Made by a program: the position numbers and the translations under genes | The notes under the pieces: generated by a model | The model's input: the letters and a program-made list of their open reading frames with translations, nothing else | What the model was told of the DNA's origin: nothing | Database searches by the model: none | DNA from: Sphingomonas sanxanigenens DSM 19645 = NX02 | Lineage (GTDB): Bacteria; Pseudomonadota; Alphaproteobacteria; Sphingomonadales; Sphingomonadaceae | Direction of reading: 5' to 3' | DNA: 64,000 nucleotides | NCBI RefSeq assembly: GCF_000512205.2 | Contig: NZ_CP006644.1 | Coordinates: 5,098,501-5,162,500, forward strand | Shown here: in pieces, positions 53,647 through 63,200 of the stretch | Layout of the letters: each line of letters begins with the position of its first letter | How positions within the stretch are numbered: the stretch's first letter is position 1

Positions 53647-54201
53647 TCAGGCGGCCACCCGCGCGTGGCGGGGGAAGCGTTCGGCGATGTCGTCGCCGGT
53701 GAAGCGCGCCACCCAGCCCTCGGGGTTGGTGAACAGCCGGATCGCGGTGAAGCGCGGCGCCGGGCCCATATCGAACCAGTGGCGCGTGCCCGCGGGCACC
53801 GAGATCAGGTCGTCGCGCACGCACAGCATGTTGAACACACGGCCGTCGGCGCGCAGCGTGAACAACCCCTCGCCCTCGACGAAGAAGCGGACCTCATCCT
53901 CGCCATGGACATGTTCCGCGAGGAATTTGCGCCGCAGCACCGCGCGATCGGGATGGTCGGGCTTCATCCTGACGACATCGACCGCCCGATAGCCGCCCTC
54001 CGCCTTCAGCCGCTCGATCGCGCCGGCATAGGCGGCCATCACCGCCGCATCGTCGGCATCCTCCGCCAGCGCGACATCGGCCTGCCAGCGTTCGAAGCGG
54101 ACGCCGATGTCGGCCAGCGCCGTGGCGATCGCGGCGCCATCCTCATGCACCGCGAGCGGCGTCACCGCATCGGCCTCGGCAAAGATTTCCAGACGGCTCA
54201 T
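53647..54201 (-). CDS. mtnD: Acireductone dioxygenase
   Basis: The product has 184 residues of the cupin fold. Metal ligands are His97, His99, Glu103 (HVHGEDE) and His141 (TRHWFD). With iron it makes the methionine precursor ketomethylthiobutyrate. ATG at 54201 overlaps the mtnB stop and gives the normal MSRLEIF start. Confidence 0.96.
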   Translation of the reverse strand: MSRLEIFAEADAVTPLAVHEDGAAIATALADIGVRFERWQADVALAEDADDAAVMAAYAGAIERLKAEGGYRAVDVVRMKPDHPDRAVLRRKFLAEHVHGEDEVRFFVEGEGLFTLRADGRVFNMLCVRDDLISVPAGTRHWFDMGPAPRFTAIRLFTNPEGWVARFTGDDIAERFPRHARVAA

Positions 54202-54824
54202 GCCATGCTCCTGAAAGCGCGCTCTGCGCGCTCCGCCTCGATCAGCCATTCGGTCGCCTCGACGACGCGTTCGGCCTCGGCAATGTCACGCCCCCAGCCA
54301 TAGAGGCCGTGGCCGCGGATGAAATAGGCAGGCGGGTCGCCCGCGGCAACCAGCAGCGGATCGATCGCCGCCGCGATCACCGCCATGTCCTGGCTGTTGT
54401 CGACGATCGGCAGGGTCACCGCATGGTCGTGCGTGCCGACGCCGGGCCACGCCTTCATCAGCTCATGCCCGGCGACCGTCCAGCCGGTGGCCCCGCGAAG
54501 CGCGCGGGTCATCCCGACGCTCGCCGGGCTGTGGCTGTGCAGCACCGATCCCACCTCGGGAAAGCGACGGTAGAGCATCGCATGGAGCGCGGTTTCGGCC
54601 GAGGGCTTCTTGCCGTCGAGCGCGCGCCCGTCGAGATCCACCGTCATCACGTCATCGCTGGTCAGGCGGCCCTTGTGACGGCCGGAAACGGTGATCGCGA
54701 CGCGGCCGTCGGCCAGCCGGATCGAATAATTGCCGCTGGTGGCGGGCGCCCAGTTGCGCGCGTCGAAGGCGCGGCCGACGGCGATGATCGCCGCGGTCGC
54801 CTGTTCAAGATCGGGACATAGCAT
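54198..54824 (-). CDS. mtnB: Methylthioribulose-1-phosphate dehydratase
   Basis: The product has 208 residues of the class II aldolase/AraD fold. SGNYSIRLADGRVAITVSG is the early motif; zinc is bound by HSHSPASVG and later by FIRGHGLYGWG. It is the first gene of the operon. Kinase (mtnK) or phosphorylase (mtnP) genes that feed the pathway are not in this window. Confidence 0.95.
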   Translation of the reverse strand: MLCPDLEQATAAIIAVGRAFDARNWAPATSGNYSIRLADGRVAITVSGRHKGRLTSDDVMTVDLDGRALDGKKPSAETALHAMLYRRFPEVGSVLHSHSPASVGMTRALRGATGWTVAGHELMKAWPGVGTHDHAVTLPIVDNSQDMAVIAAAIDPLLVAAGDPPAYFIRGHGLYGWGRDIAEAERVVEATEWLIEAERAERAFRSMA

Positions 54825-54925
54825 GCCGCCCCCTGCATAATCGCGATGACGCCGCGATGACAGTGCGGCGCCGTCTGCTAAGAGGGGCGGGCAAGAGGTG
54901 GCCGCGGTGCCGGAGAAGGAAAGCG

Positions 54926-55480
54926 ATGAAACGGATTCGGCTCATCCTCATCGGCGTCGCCGCGCTGCTGCTGCTGGTGCTCGGCGCCGCCGGCTGGTTC
55001 TATGGTTCGCCGGTATGGACGCTGCGCCAGATGCAGCGCGCCGCCGACGATCGCGACGCCGCCACGCTTTCCACCTATGTCGATTTCCCCGCCTTCCGCG
55101 CGGCGATCGCCGCCGAGCTGACCGACGAGCTGGCGGACCATGCGGGCGGCCGCGACAGCGGGCTCGGCGCGCTGGCAGCAACCTTCGGCGGCCCGCTCGT
55201 CGATCGCGCGGTCGATGCGCTGATCACGCCCAACGCGCTGCGCCGGGTGTTCGCCAGCGAGATGATCGTCGACGACGGCTCGGAACCGGAGCCGCTGCGG
55301 ATGAAGCTGGGCAAGAGCCCGCAGATCGACCGCCGCTCGCTCTCCGAATTCCGCGTCTCGCCGCGCGACCGCAAGGGCGAACTGATCTTCCGGCGCGACG
55401 GGCTCGGCTGGAAGCTCGTCGGCATCGACATGCCCCGCGAGGGCGGGGCAGCGGAAGAGCATGACGCGGCGACGATCTGA
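54926..55480 (+). CDS. DUF2939-family protein
   Basis: The product has 184 residues. An N-terminal membrane segment (IRLILIGVAALLLLVLGAAG) is followed by YGSPVWTLRQMQRAADDRDA and TYVDFPAFR, the DUF2939 pattern. It ends in a strand-rich part, LIFRRDGLGWKLVGIDMP. The domain probably lies in the periplasm. Function is unknown. AAGGAAA precedes the ATG. Confidence 0.85.
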   Translation: MKRIRLILIGVAALLLLVLGAAGWFYGSPVWTLRQMQRAADDRDAATLSTYVDFPAFRAAIAAELTDELADHAGGRDSGLGALAATFGGPLVDRAVDALITPNALRRVFASEMIVDDGSEPEPLRMKLGKSPQIDRRSLSEFRVSPRDRKGELIFRRDGLGWKLVGIDMPREGGAAEEHDAATI

Positions 55481-55547
55481 AGCCGGCCTGCGGAGAAGCG
55501 CCCGTCATCGCGCTGCCGTGAAGAGGCGGGGCCGAACCGGCACGCCC

Positions 55548-57725
55548 TCAGAATATCCCTAAGAACTTCTTCTCCTGCGACTTGCGCTCGCCGCCGGTGC
55601 GCTTGCCGTCCTCGCCCTTCGCGGTGGTTCCGCGGCCGACATCGTCGCGCCGTTCGCCCTTGGTCGTGCGCTGGGCGGCGGCGGCGGCGCCCGCCAGCAC
55701 CGGGCCGCACGCGGCGGACTTGGCGTCACCCACATCGACGAACGCCAGCACCGCCGCCGGTGGGGCGGCAATCATGGCGAGGCCGAGCCCGGCGCCCGCG
55801 CGGCCCATCAGTTCGGGGCTGAGCGGGCTGAACCCGGGTCGCGCGAAATAGCCGTTGATGCCGACCGGCGACTGGCCGGCGAACAGGCTGAACTTCTTCG
55901 AATCCGCGCGGAAGGCGAGGTCCAGCGACTCGTTCTTGAAGCTGAATCCGCCGCGGCCGAGCATCACATTCTTGTCGGTGTCGATCAGGATCGGGTCGGC
56001 GGCGGCGATGCCATCCCGCACGGTGAAGGCGATCAGGCCGCAGTTGATCTGCACGGGCTTCTTCAACTTGTCCTGGAACATCTTCCACACGAAGGTGCCG
56101 ATATCGAGCTCGCTGAGCTGGATATTGCGGGTCCAGAAGGTGCCGCGCGGCAGGATCACCGCGATCCGCCCGTTGGAACTGGCGAGCGAGTCATGCACGC
56201 TGTTGCCGGCGCCCGACAGCTTCACCCGCGCGCTGAGCGTGCCGGTGGTGCCCGATTGCTCGACGCCGAAGCCTGCAAGCAGCACGCCCATCGGTGTCGG
56301 CGACAGGCGGATGTCATAATCGGTGAAGGCCGGATTGCGCCGCGCATTGATGACGATGTCCGACGCGACGCGGCCGCGCGCCATGGTGAAGGTCAGCGGC
56401 GACAGCGTCAGCAGGCTGCGGTCGAGGTCGAGCGTGAGCGCGATATCCGAAACCGGGAAACTCTCGGCGCGCACGCGGCGCACCTTGTAGACGACATGCG
56501 CGTCGAACCCGCGGATCGCCTCGATGCGCAGCGGCGCATCCGGCAGCAGCCGCGGCGTGCCGCCCACCGTCTCGACGATCCCGGCCTCACCCTTCGCCGC
56601 GGCGCTGGGCTCGTAACCGATGAACGGGCCGATATCGATGATGTCGATCGTCCGCGTCGACAGATCGGCATCCAGCTTCAGCCGATCTTCGGGCATGGTG
56701 ATGGTCATGCTGCCGGCAAGGTCGCTCGCGCCGAACAGGCCGTTGATGCGCGTGAATTTCCAGGCGCCGCCATCCTTGGTGAGGCGCGAATCGAACCGGT
56801 AGGCGCGCGTGTCGGGCACGGCGATGCCGATCAGGTCGAACAGCAGGCTGACGTTGGGACCGCGCACGCCGAGCTTCAGATCGGCACCCTCGATCTCGGT
56901 CGCGCCGGGCAATGTGCCGGATACGGTCATCCGCGTCGGGCCGGCGTTGGCGGCCAGCGCGAACTGGTTGCGGCCGCCCGCCAGCGTCTCGTCGGGCGAC
57001 ATCAGGCTGCCCGACAGGTCGAAGGGCTCACCGCGCAGCACGCCGCCGCCGGCGAAGCGGATATCATTGTCGAAGCGGGTGTTGGTGGCCTTGACGGTAT
57101 CGACCTTGACGTCGATCTCCACCTGCATCTTCGGGTCGCGATAATGGGCCTGCGTGCCGGCGATCGTCGCGCGGCGGATCAGGGGGATCTCCAGCGGCGC
57201 GCCCTTCGCGTCCGGATCGCCAAACGTCCAGCTGTTGCGCCGGCCGGCATCATCCCATTCGAGCGCAACGTCGCCGTTGGTCAGGTCCAGCCAGTTCACG
57301 CGCCTGCTGCCGAAGATCAGGGTGAAGGTGGAGATGTTGGTGTCGATCCGGTCGGCGGCGAAGAAATTGCGCCGTTTCGCCCATTGCGGGTTGGAGACGG
57401 TCAGCCCCTCGGCATAGAATTTGATGTTGATCGGGTTGAAGTAGAGCTGGAAATCGCCCGCGACGCGCACCTGCCGCGCAGACAGGCTGCTGGTCATCCG
57501 TTCGAACGGATGCTTCAGGAAACGGCCCTTCGTGATGTAGAGGACCGCCCACGCCAGCACGACCAGCCCGATGATCGTGGCGATGATCGACAGGATGGCG
57601 GCAACAGGACCGGGCGGCAGCCGGCGGATGGCGGCGGAGGCGCGATTGCGCTTCGCTGCCGCTTTTCTTGCGGCGGCGTCCAGAGCGTCGTCGGAGACGC
57701 CCAGCTGGGGATCTGCCTCGGCCAT
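55548..57725 (-). CDS. AsmA-family protein
   Basis: The product has 725 residues. A cytoplasmic N-terminus of about 45 residues leads to one membrane segment (VAAILSIIATIIGLVVLAWA). A very long beta-rich periplasmic part follows with the AsmA signature (FFAADRIDTNISTFTLIFG, INGLFGASDLAGSMTI). A basic tail ends KKFLGIF. AsmA-like proteins are thought to bridge the envelope and carry phospholipids. It lies 44 bp after the GGDEF gene and may be read from the same operon. ATG at 57725 is chosen since the upstream frame is only overlap. Confidence 0.9.
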   Translation of the reverse strand: MAEADPQLGVSDDALDAAARKAAAKRNRASAAIRRLPPGPVAAILSIIATIIGLVVLAWAVLYITKGRFLKHPFERMTSSLSARQVRVAGDFQLYFNPINIKFYAEGLTVSNPQWAKRRNFFAADRIDTNISTFTLIFGSRRVNWLDLTNGDVALEWDDAGRRNSWTFGDPDAKGAPLEIPLIRRATIAGTQAHYRDPKMQVEIDVKVDTVKATNTRFDNDIRFAGGGVLRGEPFDLSGSLMSPDETLAGGRNQFALAANAGPTRMTVSGTLPGATEIEGADLKLGVRGPNVSLLFDLIGIAVPDTRAYRFDSRLTKDGGAWKFTRINGLFGASDLAGSMTITMPEDRLKLDADLSTRTIDIIDIGPFIGYEPSAAAKGEAGIVETVGGTPRLLPDAPLRIEAIRGFDAHVVYKVRRVRAESFPVSDIALTLDLDRSLLTLSPLTFTMARGRVASDIVINARRNPAFTDYDIRLSPTPMGVLLAGFGVEQSGTTGTLSARVKLSGAGNSVHDSLASSNGRIAVILPRGTFWTRNIQLSELDIGTFVWKMFQDKLKKPVQINCGLIAFTVRDGIAAADPILIDTDKNVMLGRGGFSFKNESLDLAFRADSKKFSLFAGQSPVGINGYFARPGFSPLSPELMGRAGAGLGLAMIAAPPAAVLAFVDVGDAKSAACGPVLAGAAAAAQRTTKGERRDDVGRGTTAKGEDGKRTGGERKSQEKKFLGIF

Positions 57726-57769
57726 CGACTTGAAACCGATGGGGCGGGCCCCAAGTTCCGCCGGCGTTT

Positions 57770-58798
57770 CTATTCGGGCGGTTGCTGCGGCGGCGCGGCG
57801 GGCGGCGGCGACGCGAACTCCACCCGGTTCCGGCCGGCACGCTTGGCGCGATACATCGCATCGTCGGCAGCGCGCAGCAGCAGGTCGCGCGAGGCGCCGT
57901 GCATCGGATAGACCGCCACGCCGACGCTGGCACCGATCTTCACCGGGGCGCCGTCGGGCAGCACGAACAGTTCGCCCATCGCCTCGCACACGGCGGTGCC
58001 GATGCGTGCGATCGGCTCCACGCCGGCCAGCCCCTCGACGATCATCGCGAACTCGTCGCCACCCAGGCGGGCGATGGCGTCGGCCTTGCGCACCTTCGTC
58101 CGCAGGCGGTCGGCGATCTGCCTGAGCAGTTCGTCGCCCGCGGCATGACCATGGGTGTCGTTGACCGGCTTGAAGCCGTCGATGTCGATATAGAACACCG
58201 CGATCAGCACGTTCCGCGTGCTGCCGACCGCGAGCGCCTTTTCGAACTTGTCGACGAAGAACAGCCGGTTGGGCAGCCCGGTCAGCGGATCGTGGATCGC
58301 CTGGTGGCGCGCCGCGGCCTCCGCCCTCTCGCGCTCGGCGATCTCGCGATGGAGCTGGACGTTGCGCTCGGCAAGCTGCTTGGCCAGTTCCTGCTCGCGC
58401 CGCCGCGCGATCCACAGGTCGAGGAAGATCCGAACCTTGGCGGTCAGGATATAATCGTCGATCGGCTTGGCGATGTAATCGACGGCGCCCGCCTGATAGC
58501 CGCGCATGCGGTGCAGGTCGGTATCGTAGGCGGCGGTCAGGAAGATGATCGGCGTGTTGTGCTGCTCGTCCCCGTCGAGGATCGAGGTCGCGACCTCATA
58601 GCCGTCGATGCCGGGCATGTGGACGTCGAGCAGGATCAGCGCGAACTCATGCTCCAGGCAGGCGAGCAGCGCCTCCTCGCCATTGTGCGCCTCGATCAGA
58701 TCCGCCCCCGAATGCGCGAGCAGCTTGCGCAGCGCGTGGAGGTTCGCCGGCTGATCATCCACCATGAGGATCTTGGGCCGATCCTGCGGCAACGTCAT
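57770..58798 (-). CDS. Response regulator with GGDEF diguanylate cyclase output
   Basis: The product has 342 residues. The receiver domain (8-125) has acidic pair Asp14-Asp15, phospho-acceptor Asp58 in LLDVHMPG, and Lys in IAKPID. A coiled-coil linker (REQELAKQLAERNVQLHREI) connects to the GGDEF domain (about 170-330) with an intact GGDEF and the RKAD inhibitory site five residues before it. It should make c-di-GMP on phosphorylation. The start overlaps the cheB stop. It is the probable output of the upstream hybrid kinase. Confidence 0.95.
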   Translation of the reverse strand: MTLPQDRPKILMVDDQPANLHALRKLLAHSGADLIEAHNGEEALLACLEHEFALILLDVHMPGIDGYEVATSILDGDEQHNTPIIFLTAAYDTDLHRMRGYQAGAVDYIAKPIDDYILTAKVRIFLDLWIARRREQELAKQLAERNVQLHREIAERERAEAAARHQAIHDPLTGLPNRLFFVDKFEKALAVGSTRNVLIAVFYIDIDGFKPVNDTHGHAAGDELLRQIADRLRTKVRKADAIARLGGDEFAMIVEGLAGVEPIARIGTAVCEAMGELFVLPDGAPVKIGASVGVAVYPMHGASRDLLLRAADDAMYRAKRAGRNRVEFASPPPAAPPQQPPE

Positions 58799-59373
58799 GC
58801 GTTCAGGCAAATGTCGCTGACCACGCCGCCGATCTCGGCAAGCGGCAGCAGGAAATCGGCTCCGGCGACCGCAAGCGCAGCCGAGGGCATTTCGGGAGCT
58901 TCCGCTTCCTCAGGCAATTGCACGATGGAGATTCCCCGTCTCTGGCGTACCGAGCTCAGCCCCCGTGCACCATCATCGTTCGCGCCCGTCAATATGATTC
59001 CGATCAATTTTTCCCGATAAGTCCATGATGCGGATTCGAAAAGTATGTTGATCGAGGGCCGGCTGTAGCACTCCCGCGCATCGACCGAGAGCGCGAAGCG
59101 GCCGTCGGATTCGATGTGCAAATGATAGTTTCCGGGGGCGACATAGATCGTGCCCGCGTCCGGATAATGGCGTTCGCGCGCCTCGGCCACGGGCAGCGTC
59201 GAATGATGCCCCAGCAGGTCGCACAGCCCGGAGACATCGTCCGAGCTGAAGTGGCAGACGACCAGCACCGGCCGCGCGATCCGGGGCGAGAATTGCGCGA
59301 ACAGGCTGGAGAGCGCGCGGATGCCGCCGCTGGAGCAGCCGATCACGATCGCGCCCGCCGACGGATCAGTCAC
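58795..59373 (-). CDS. cheB: CheB-type methylesterase domain protein (no receiver)
   Basis: The product has 192 residues from a GTG start. It is a free CheB catalytic domain. Ser is in VIGCSSGGIRAL, His in VVCHFSSD and Asp in LTGANDDGARG. The receiver domain of chemotaxis CheB is missing, so activity must be controlled otherwise. It starts inside the last codons of cheR (8-bp overlap). No chemoreceptor is near. Confidence 0.93.
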   Translation of the reverse strand: MTDPSAGAIVIGCSSGGIRALSSLFAQFSPRIARPVLVVCHFSSDDVSGLCDLLGHHSTLPVAEARERHYPDAGTIYVAPGNYHLHIESDGRFALSVDARECYSRPSINILFESASWTYREKLIGIILTGANDDGARGLSSVRQRRGISIVQLPEEAEAPEMPSAALAVAGADFLLPLAEIGGVVSDICLNA

Positions 59374-60208
59374 GCCGGACCTCGGTCTTGCGGAAGATCC
59401 GGGCGCGCTTGTCGACGGGCTCGAGTTGCGCCGCGCTCGCGGTGAACTGCAGGCTTTCCTTGGTGCCCAGGCACAGGAAGCCGCCCCGCGCGAGGCTGCT
59501 GGCGAACAGGCCCACCACCTGGTCCTGCAGCACATTGTCGAAATAGATCAGCACGTTGCGGCAGAGGATCAGCTGCGCCTCGCAGAACGGCCCATCCACC
59601 GTCAGATTGTGGTTGTGGAAGTGGATGTTGCGGCGCAGCCGATCATCCATCTTGATATGCTCGTAGCCGGCGCGACAGTAATCCGTGAAGCTGCGCTGCC
59701 CGCCCGCTTCGAGATAGGATCGCGCATAATCGCGCGCGTAGCGCAGCGGGTAGATGCCCTCCCTCGCGCGCTCGAGCGCGAGCGTGCTGAAGTCGGTCGC
59801 GTGGATCGTCGTCCGGTCGTAGAGCCCGGCCTCTTCCAGCTGGATGGCGAGCGAATAGGTCTCCTCGCCATGCGCGCAGCCCGCCTGCCAGATCACGATG
59901 CGCGGCCATGATGCGAGCACCGGCAGCACTTCGTCGCGCAACGTGCGGAAGACGAACGGATCGCGGAACATCTCGGACACCGGCACAGAGATGCCGGCGA
60001 TGATCTCGGTCAGCAGCGCGGGTTCGCGCAGCATCCGCGTGGTGAGGTCGAGGATGCTGCCGCCGGCCAGCGTCACCGCGGCCTGCTTCACCCGGCGGCG
60101 CAGCGAGGCCTGCGCATAATGGTGCAGGTCGTAGCCGTGGCGCCGCTGCAGCGCGAGCAGGAACAGATCGACCTCGATCGCCTCCTCGTCCAGATCGTCC
60201 GCGATCAT
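59366..60208 (-). CDS. cheR: CheR-type protein glutamate methyltransferase
   Basis: The product has 280 residues. An N-terminal helical domain precedes the SAM-binding fold with WQAGCAHGEETYSLAIQL. PVSEMFRDPFVFRTL and LILCRNVLIYFD are CheR signatures. Chemotaxis CheR methylates receptors; here the likely target is the hybrid kinase or an unknown partner. It starts 4 bp after the kinase stop. Confidence 0.95.
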   Translation of the reverse strand: MIADDLDEEAIEVDLFLLALQRRHGYDLHHYAQASLRRRVKQAAVTLAGGSILDLTTRMLREPALLTEIIAGISVPVSEMFRDPFVFRTLRDEVLPVLASWPRIVIWQAGCAHGEETYSLAIQLEEAGLYDRTTIHATDFSTLALERAREGIYPLRYARDYARSYLEAGGQRSFTDYCRAGYEHIKMDDRLRRNIHFHNHNLTVDGPFCEAQLILCRNVLIYFDNVLQDQVVGLFASSLARGGFLCLGTKESLQFTASAAQLEPVDKRARIFRKTEVRRD

Positions 60209-60212
60209 GGCG

Positions 60213-63200
60213 TCAGCGGCTGCCGAGCCAGACCTGCGCCTGCGACAGCAGCCGGTCGAGGTCGATCGGCTTGGGCAGATAGTCGCTGGCGCCGGCGTCG
60301 AGGCATTTCTGGCGATCGTCCATCATCGCCTTCGCGGTGAGCGCGATGATCGGGATGTCGCGATAGCGCGGCCGCTGGCGCAGCTGCCGCATCGTCTCAT
60401 AGCCGTCCATTCCCGGCATCATGATGTCCATCAGCACGAGTTCGATCTCGTTCTCGCCATCGAGCAGGTCAAGCGCCTGCTGGCCGCCCTGCACCACGCG
60501 CACGACGAGCCCCTGCGCGCGCAGCGCCTTGGCCAGTGCGTAGAGGTTGCGCACATCGTCGTCGACGATCAGCACGTTGCGCCCCGCAAGCGAGCCGGTC
60601 TTGCCCTGCTCGGGCGAGGGCGCGCGCACCGCGTGGAGGAACAGGCTGACCTCGTCGACCAGCCGGTCGACCGAGCGCGCGCCCTTGATGACGACACTGT
60701 CGGTATATTCGTGCAGGCGCAGATTTTCCTCCGGCGTCAGGTCGCGGCCCGAATAGACCACCACCGGCGGGATCTCGCCATGCGCGCGCGCTTCCGCCAG
60801 GAAGGTGAAGCCGTCCATGTCGGGCAGCCCCAGGTCGAGCACGATACAGTCGAACGGCGCCTCCGCCAGCCGCGCGAGCCCTTCGGCGCCCGCCCCGGCC
60901 TCGACGATCTCGAGCCCCGGGGCCGCGATCAGCTTGCGGACGGACAGCCGCACGCCCTCATCATCCTCGACCACCAGCACCCGGCGCATCCGCTCACCCG
61001 CATAATGCTCGAACCGGCCGAACACGTCGGCGATGTCCTCACGCGTGACCGGCTTGGTGAGGAAGCCGATCGCGCCGAGCGCGCGCGCACGCGGCGCCTC
61101 GTCGGTCGCGGAGATGAAATGCACCGGGATGTGGCGGGTGCCATCATCCTCCTTCAGCCGCTCAATCACCGTCCAGCCATCCATGCCGGGCAGCATCGCG
61201 TCGAGCAGGATGCCGCGCGGCTTGTAGCGGCGCGCGAGCGCGATGCCGCTCTCGCCGTCGCCGGCGACGAGCCCGGCATAATTTTTGGACCGCACGACAT
61301 CGAGCATGATCTTCGCGAAGCGCAGATCGTCCTCGACGATCAGGATCACGGCGGCCCCCGGCTGGATCAGCCGCCGGTCGTCGCCGACGACGTCGGTGGG
61401 GACGACGTCGCCGCCCGGAGACAGAATCGCGGGCGGATCGGTGCGCTTGGCGGGCTGTACGGGGGCAGCGGTGGGGGTGGGGGCGGAGGTGGAGGCGGAC
61501 GGGGCCGGCGCCGGCAGCGACGGCGCCACCGTCGACACCGCCTCGATCCGCTCGGGCAAGGTGAGCGTGAAGCGGCTGCCCTCGCCCAGCCTGCTCTCGA
61601 GGGTCAGGTCGCCGCCCAGCGCGCGTGCCAGGTTGCGCGCGATCGCGAGCCCCAGTCCGGTGCCGCCATATTGCCGGCTGGTGCTGGCATCGACCTGCTC
61701 GAACGCCTCGAACACCTTGGAAAGCTTGTCTTCGGGAATGCCGATACCGCTGTCCTGCACCGCGATCCGGATCATGCCCTCGGCGGCGGCGCGGCCGATC
61801 GTCACCACCACCGCCCCGCCGGTGCCGGTGAACTTGAACGCGTTGCTCAGCAGATTGTTGGTGATCTGGCTGAGCTTCGCGGTGTCGGTGCGGATCGCCT
61901 CGGGGGCGCCATCCTCCACCGTCACGTCCAGCGTCAGCGCCTTCTCGGCAGCGACGTGGCGGAAATGGCGCAACAGTTCGCCGGCGAGGTCGCCCAGCCG
62001 CAGCTCGTGCACCGCAAGCTCCATCCGGCCCGATTCGATCTTGGACAGATCGAGGATGTCGTTGATGAGCCGCAGCAGGCTGGCGCCCGCCTCATGAACA
62101 TATTGCGCCGATTCGACATCGTCCGGCCCCAGATTGCCGCTGCGGTTCTGCGCCAGTTCGCGCGAGAGGATCAGCAGGCTGTTGAGCGGCGTGCGCAGCT
62201 CATGGCTCATATTGGCGAGGAATTCGGATTTGTAGCGGCTGGCCTGCTCCACGTCGCGCGCCTTGGCCTCGATCTCGGCCTGCGCGATCTCCACCCGGCG
62301 CTTCTCCGCGGCGAGCTGATCGGTGCGCTGGCGCAATTCCTCGTTGGAGGCCTCCAATTCCTCGGTGTGCGTGCGCAATTCCTCTTCGGAGGCGCGCAGC
62401 CGCCGGGCGTTGGCCTGCAGCGCGTCGTTGGTTGCCCGCAGTTCCTCTTCCTGCGTGCGCAGGCTTTCCTCGGACGCCTTGAGCTCGATCGCCTGCGCCT
62501 GCGTTTCGGACAGCAGCTCCTGCGTCCGCCGCGCGCGCATGAGATTCTCGATCGAAACGCCCAGCACCGGCAGCAGCTCGTTCAGGAAGGCCTGGTCCTT
62601 CTCGTCGAACGGCGCGACCGACGCGAACTCGAGCGCCGCCATCAGCCGCCCCCGAACGAGGACGGGAACGATCCACACCGTCGTGGGCGCGATCTCTCCG
62701 CTGCCCGAGCGGATGCGGAAATAATCGGACGGCAGGTCGTTCAGCCGTACCGGCTGCCGGCTTGCGGCGGATTGGCCCACCAGCCCTTCGCCCGGCCGGA
62801 ATCGCAGACCGCGGGCGGCGTCTGCATCGAGCCCGATCCCGCCGGCGAATCGCAGCGTCTCCCCATCGGCCTCGGGTATGTAGAGGATGGCAATCTGCGC
62901 TTGCAGGCATCCGATCAGCGCCTGCAACAACCGCTGCGTGAAATCGTCGATGCCATCGGTCGACTGGATCGCCGTCATCGTTTCGGCGACGCCGGTCTTG
63001 ACCGTCGCCACGCGATCCAGTTCTGCGAGATGGCCCTGGAACCGGGTCAGCCCGCGCGCCAGTTCGCCCAGTTCATCGCCGCGACGAACGCCTTCGACCG
63101 CGAAATCGCGATCGCCGCGCACCAACCGGCTCATCAGCTCGGCGGTGCGGGTCAGCGGCTCGACCACCTGCCGCTGCGTGAAGCGCAGCGACAGCAGCAC

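Noticed and set aside
55548-58415. Single 955-residue ORF joining AsmA-like and GGDEF regions
   Set aside because: The N-terminal part is an out-of-frame reading of the GGDEF gene. The true AsmA-like start is ATG 57725.
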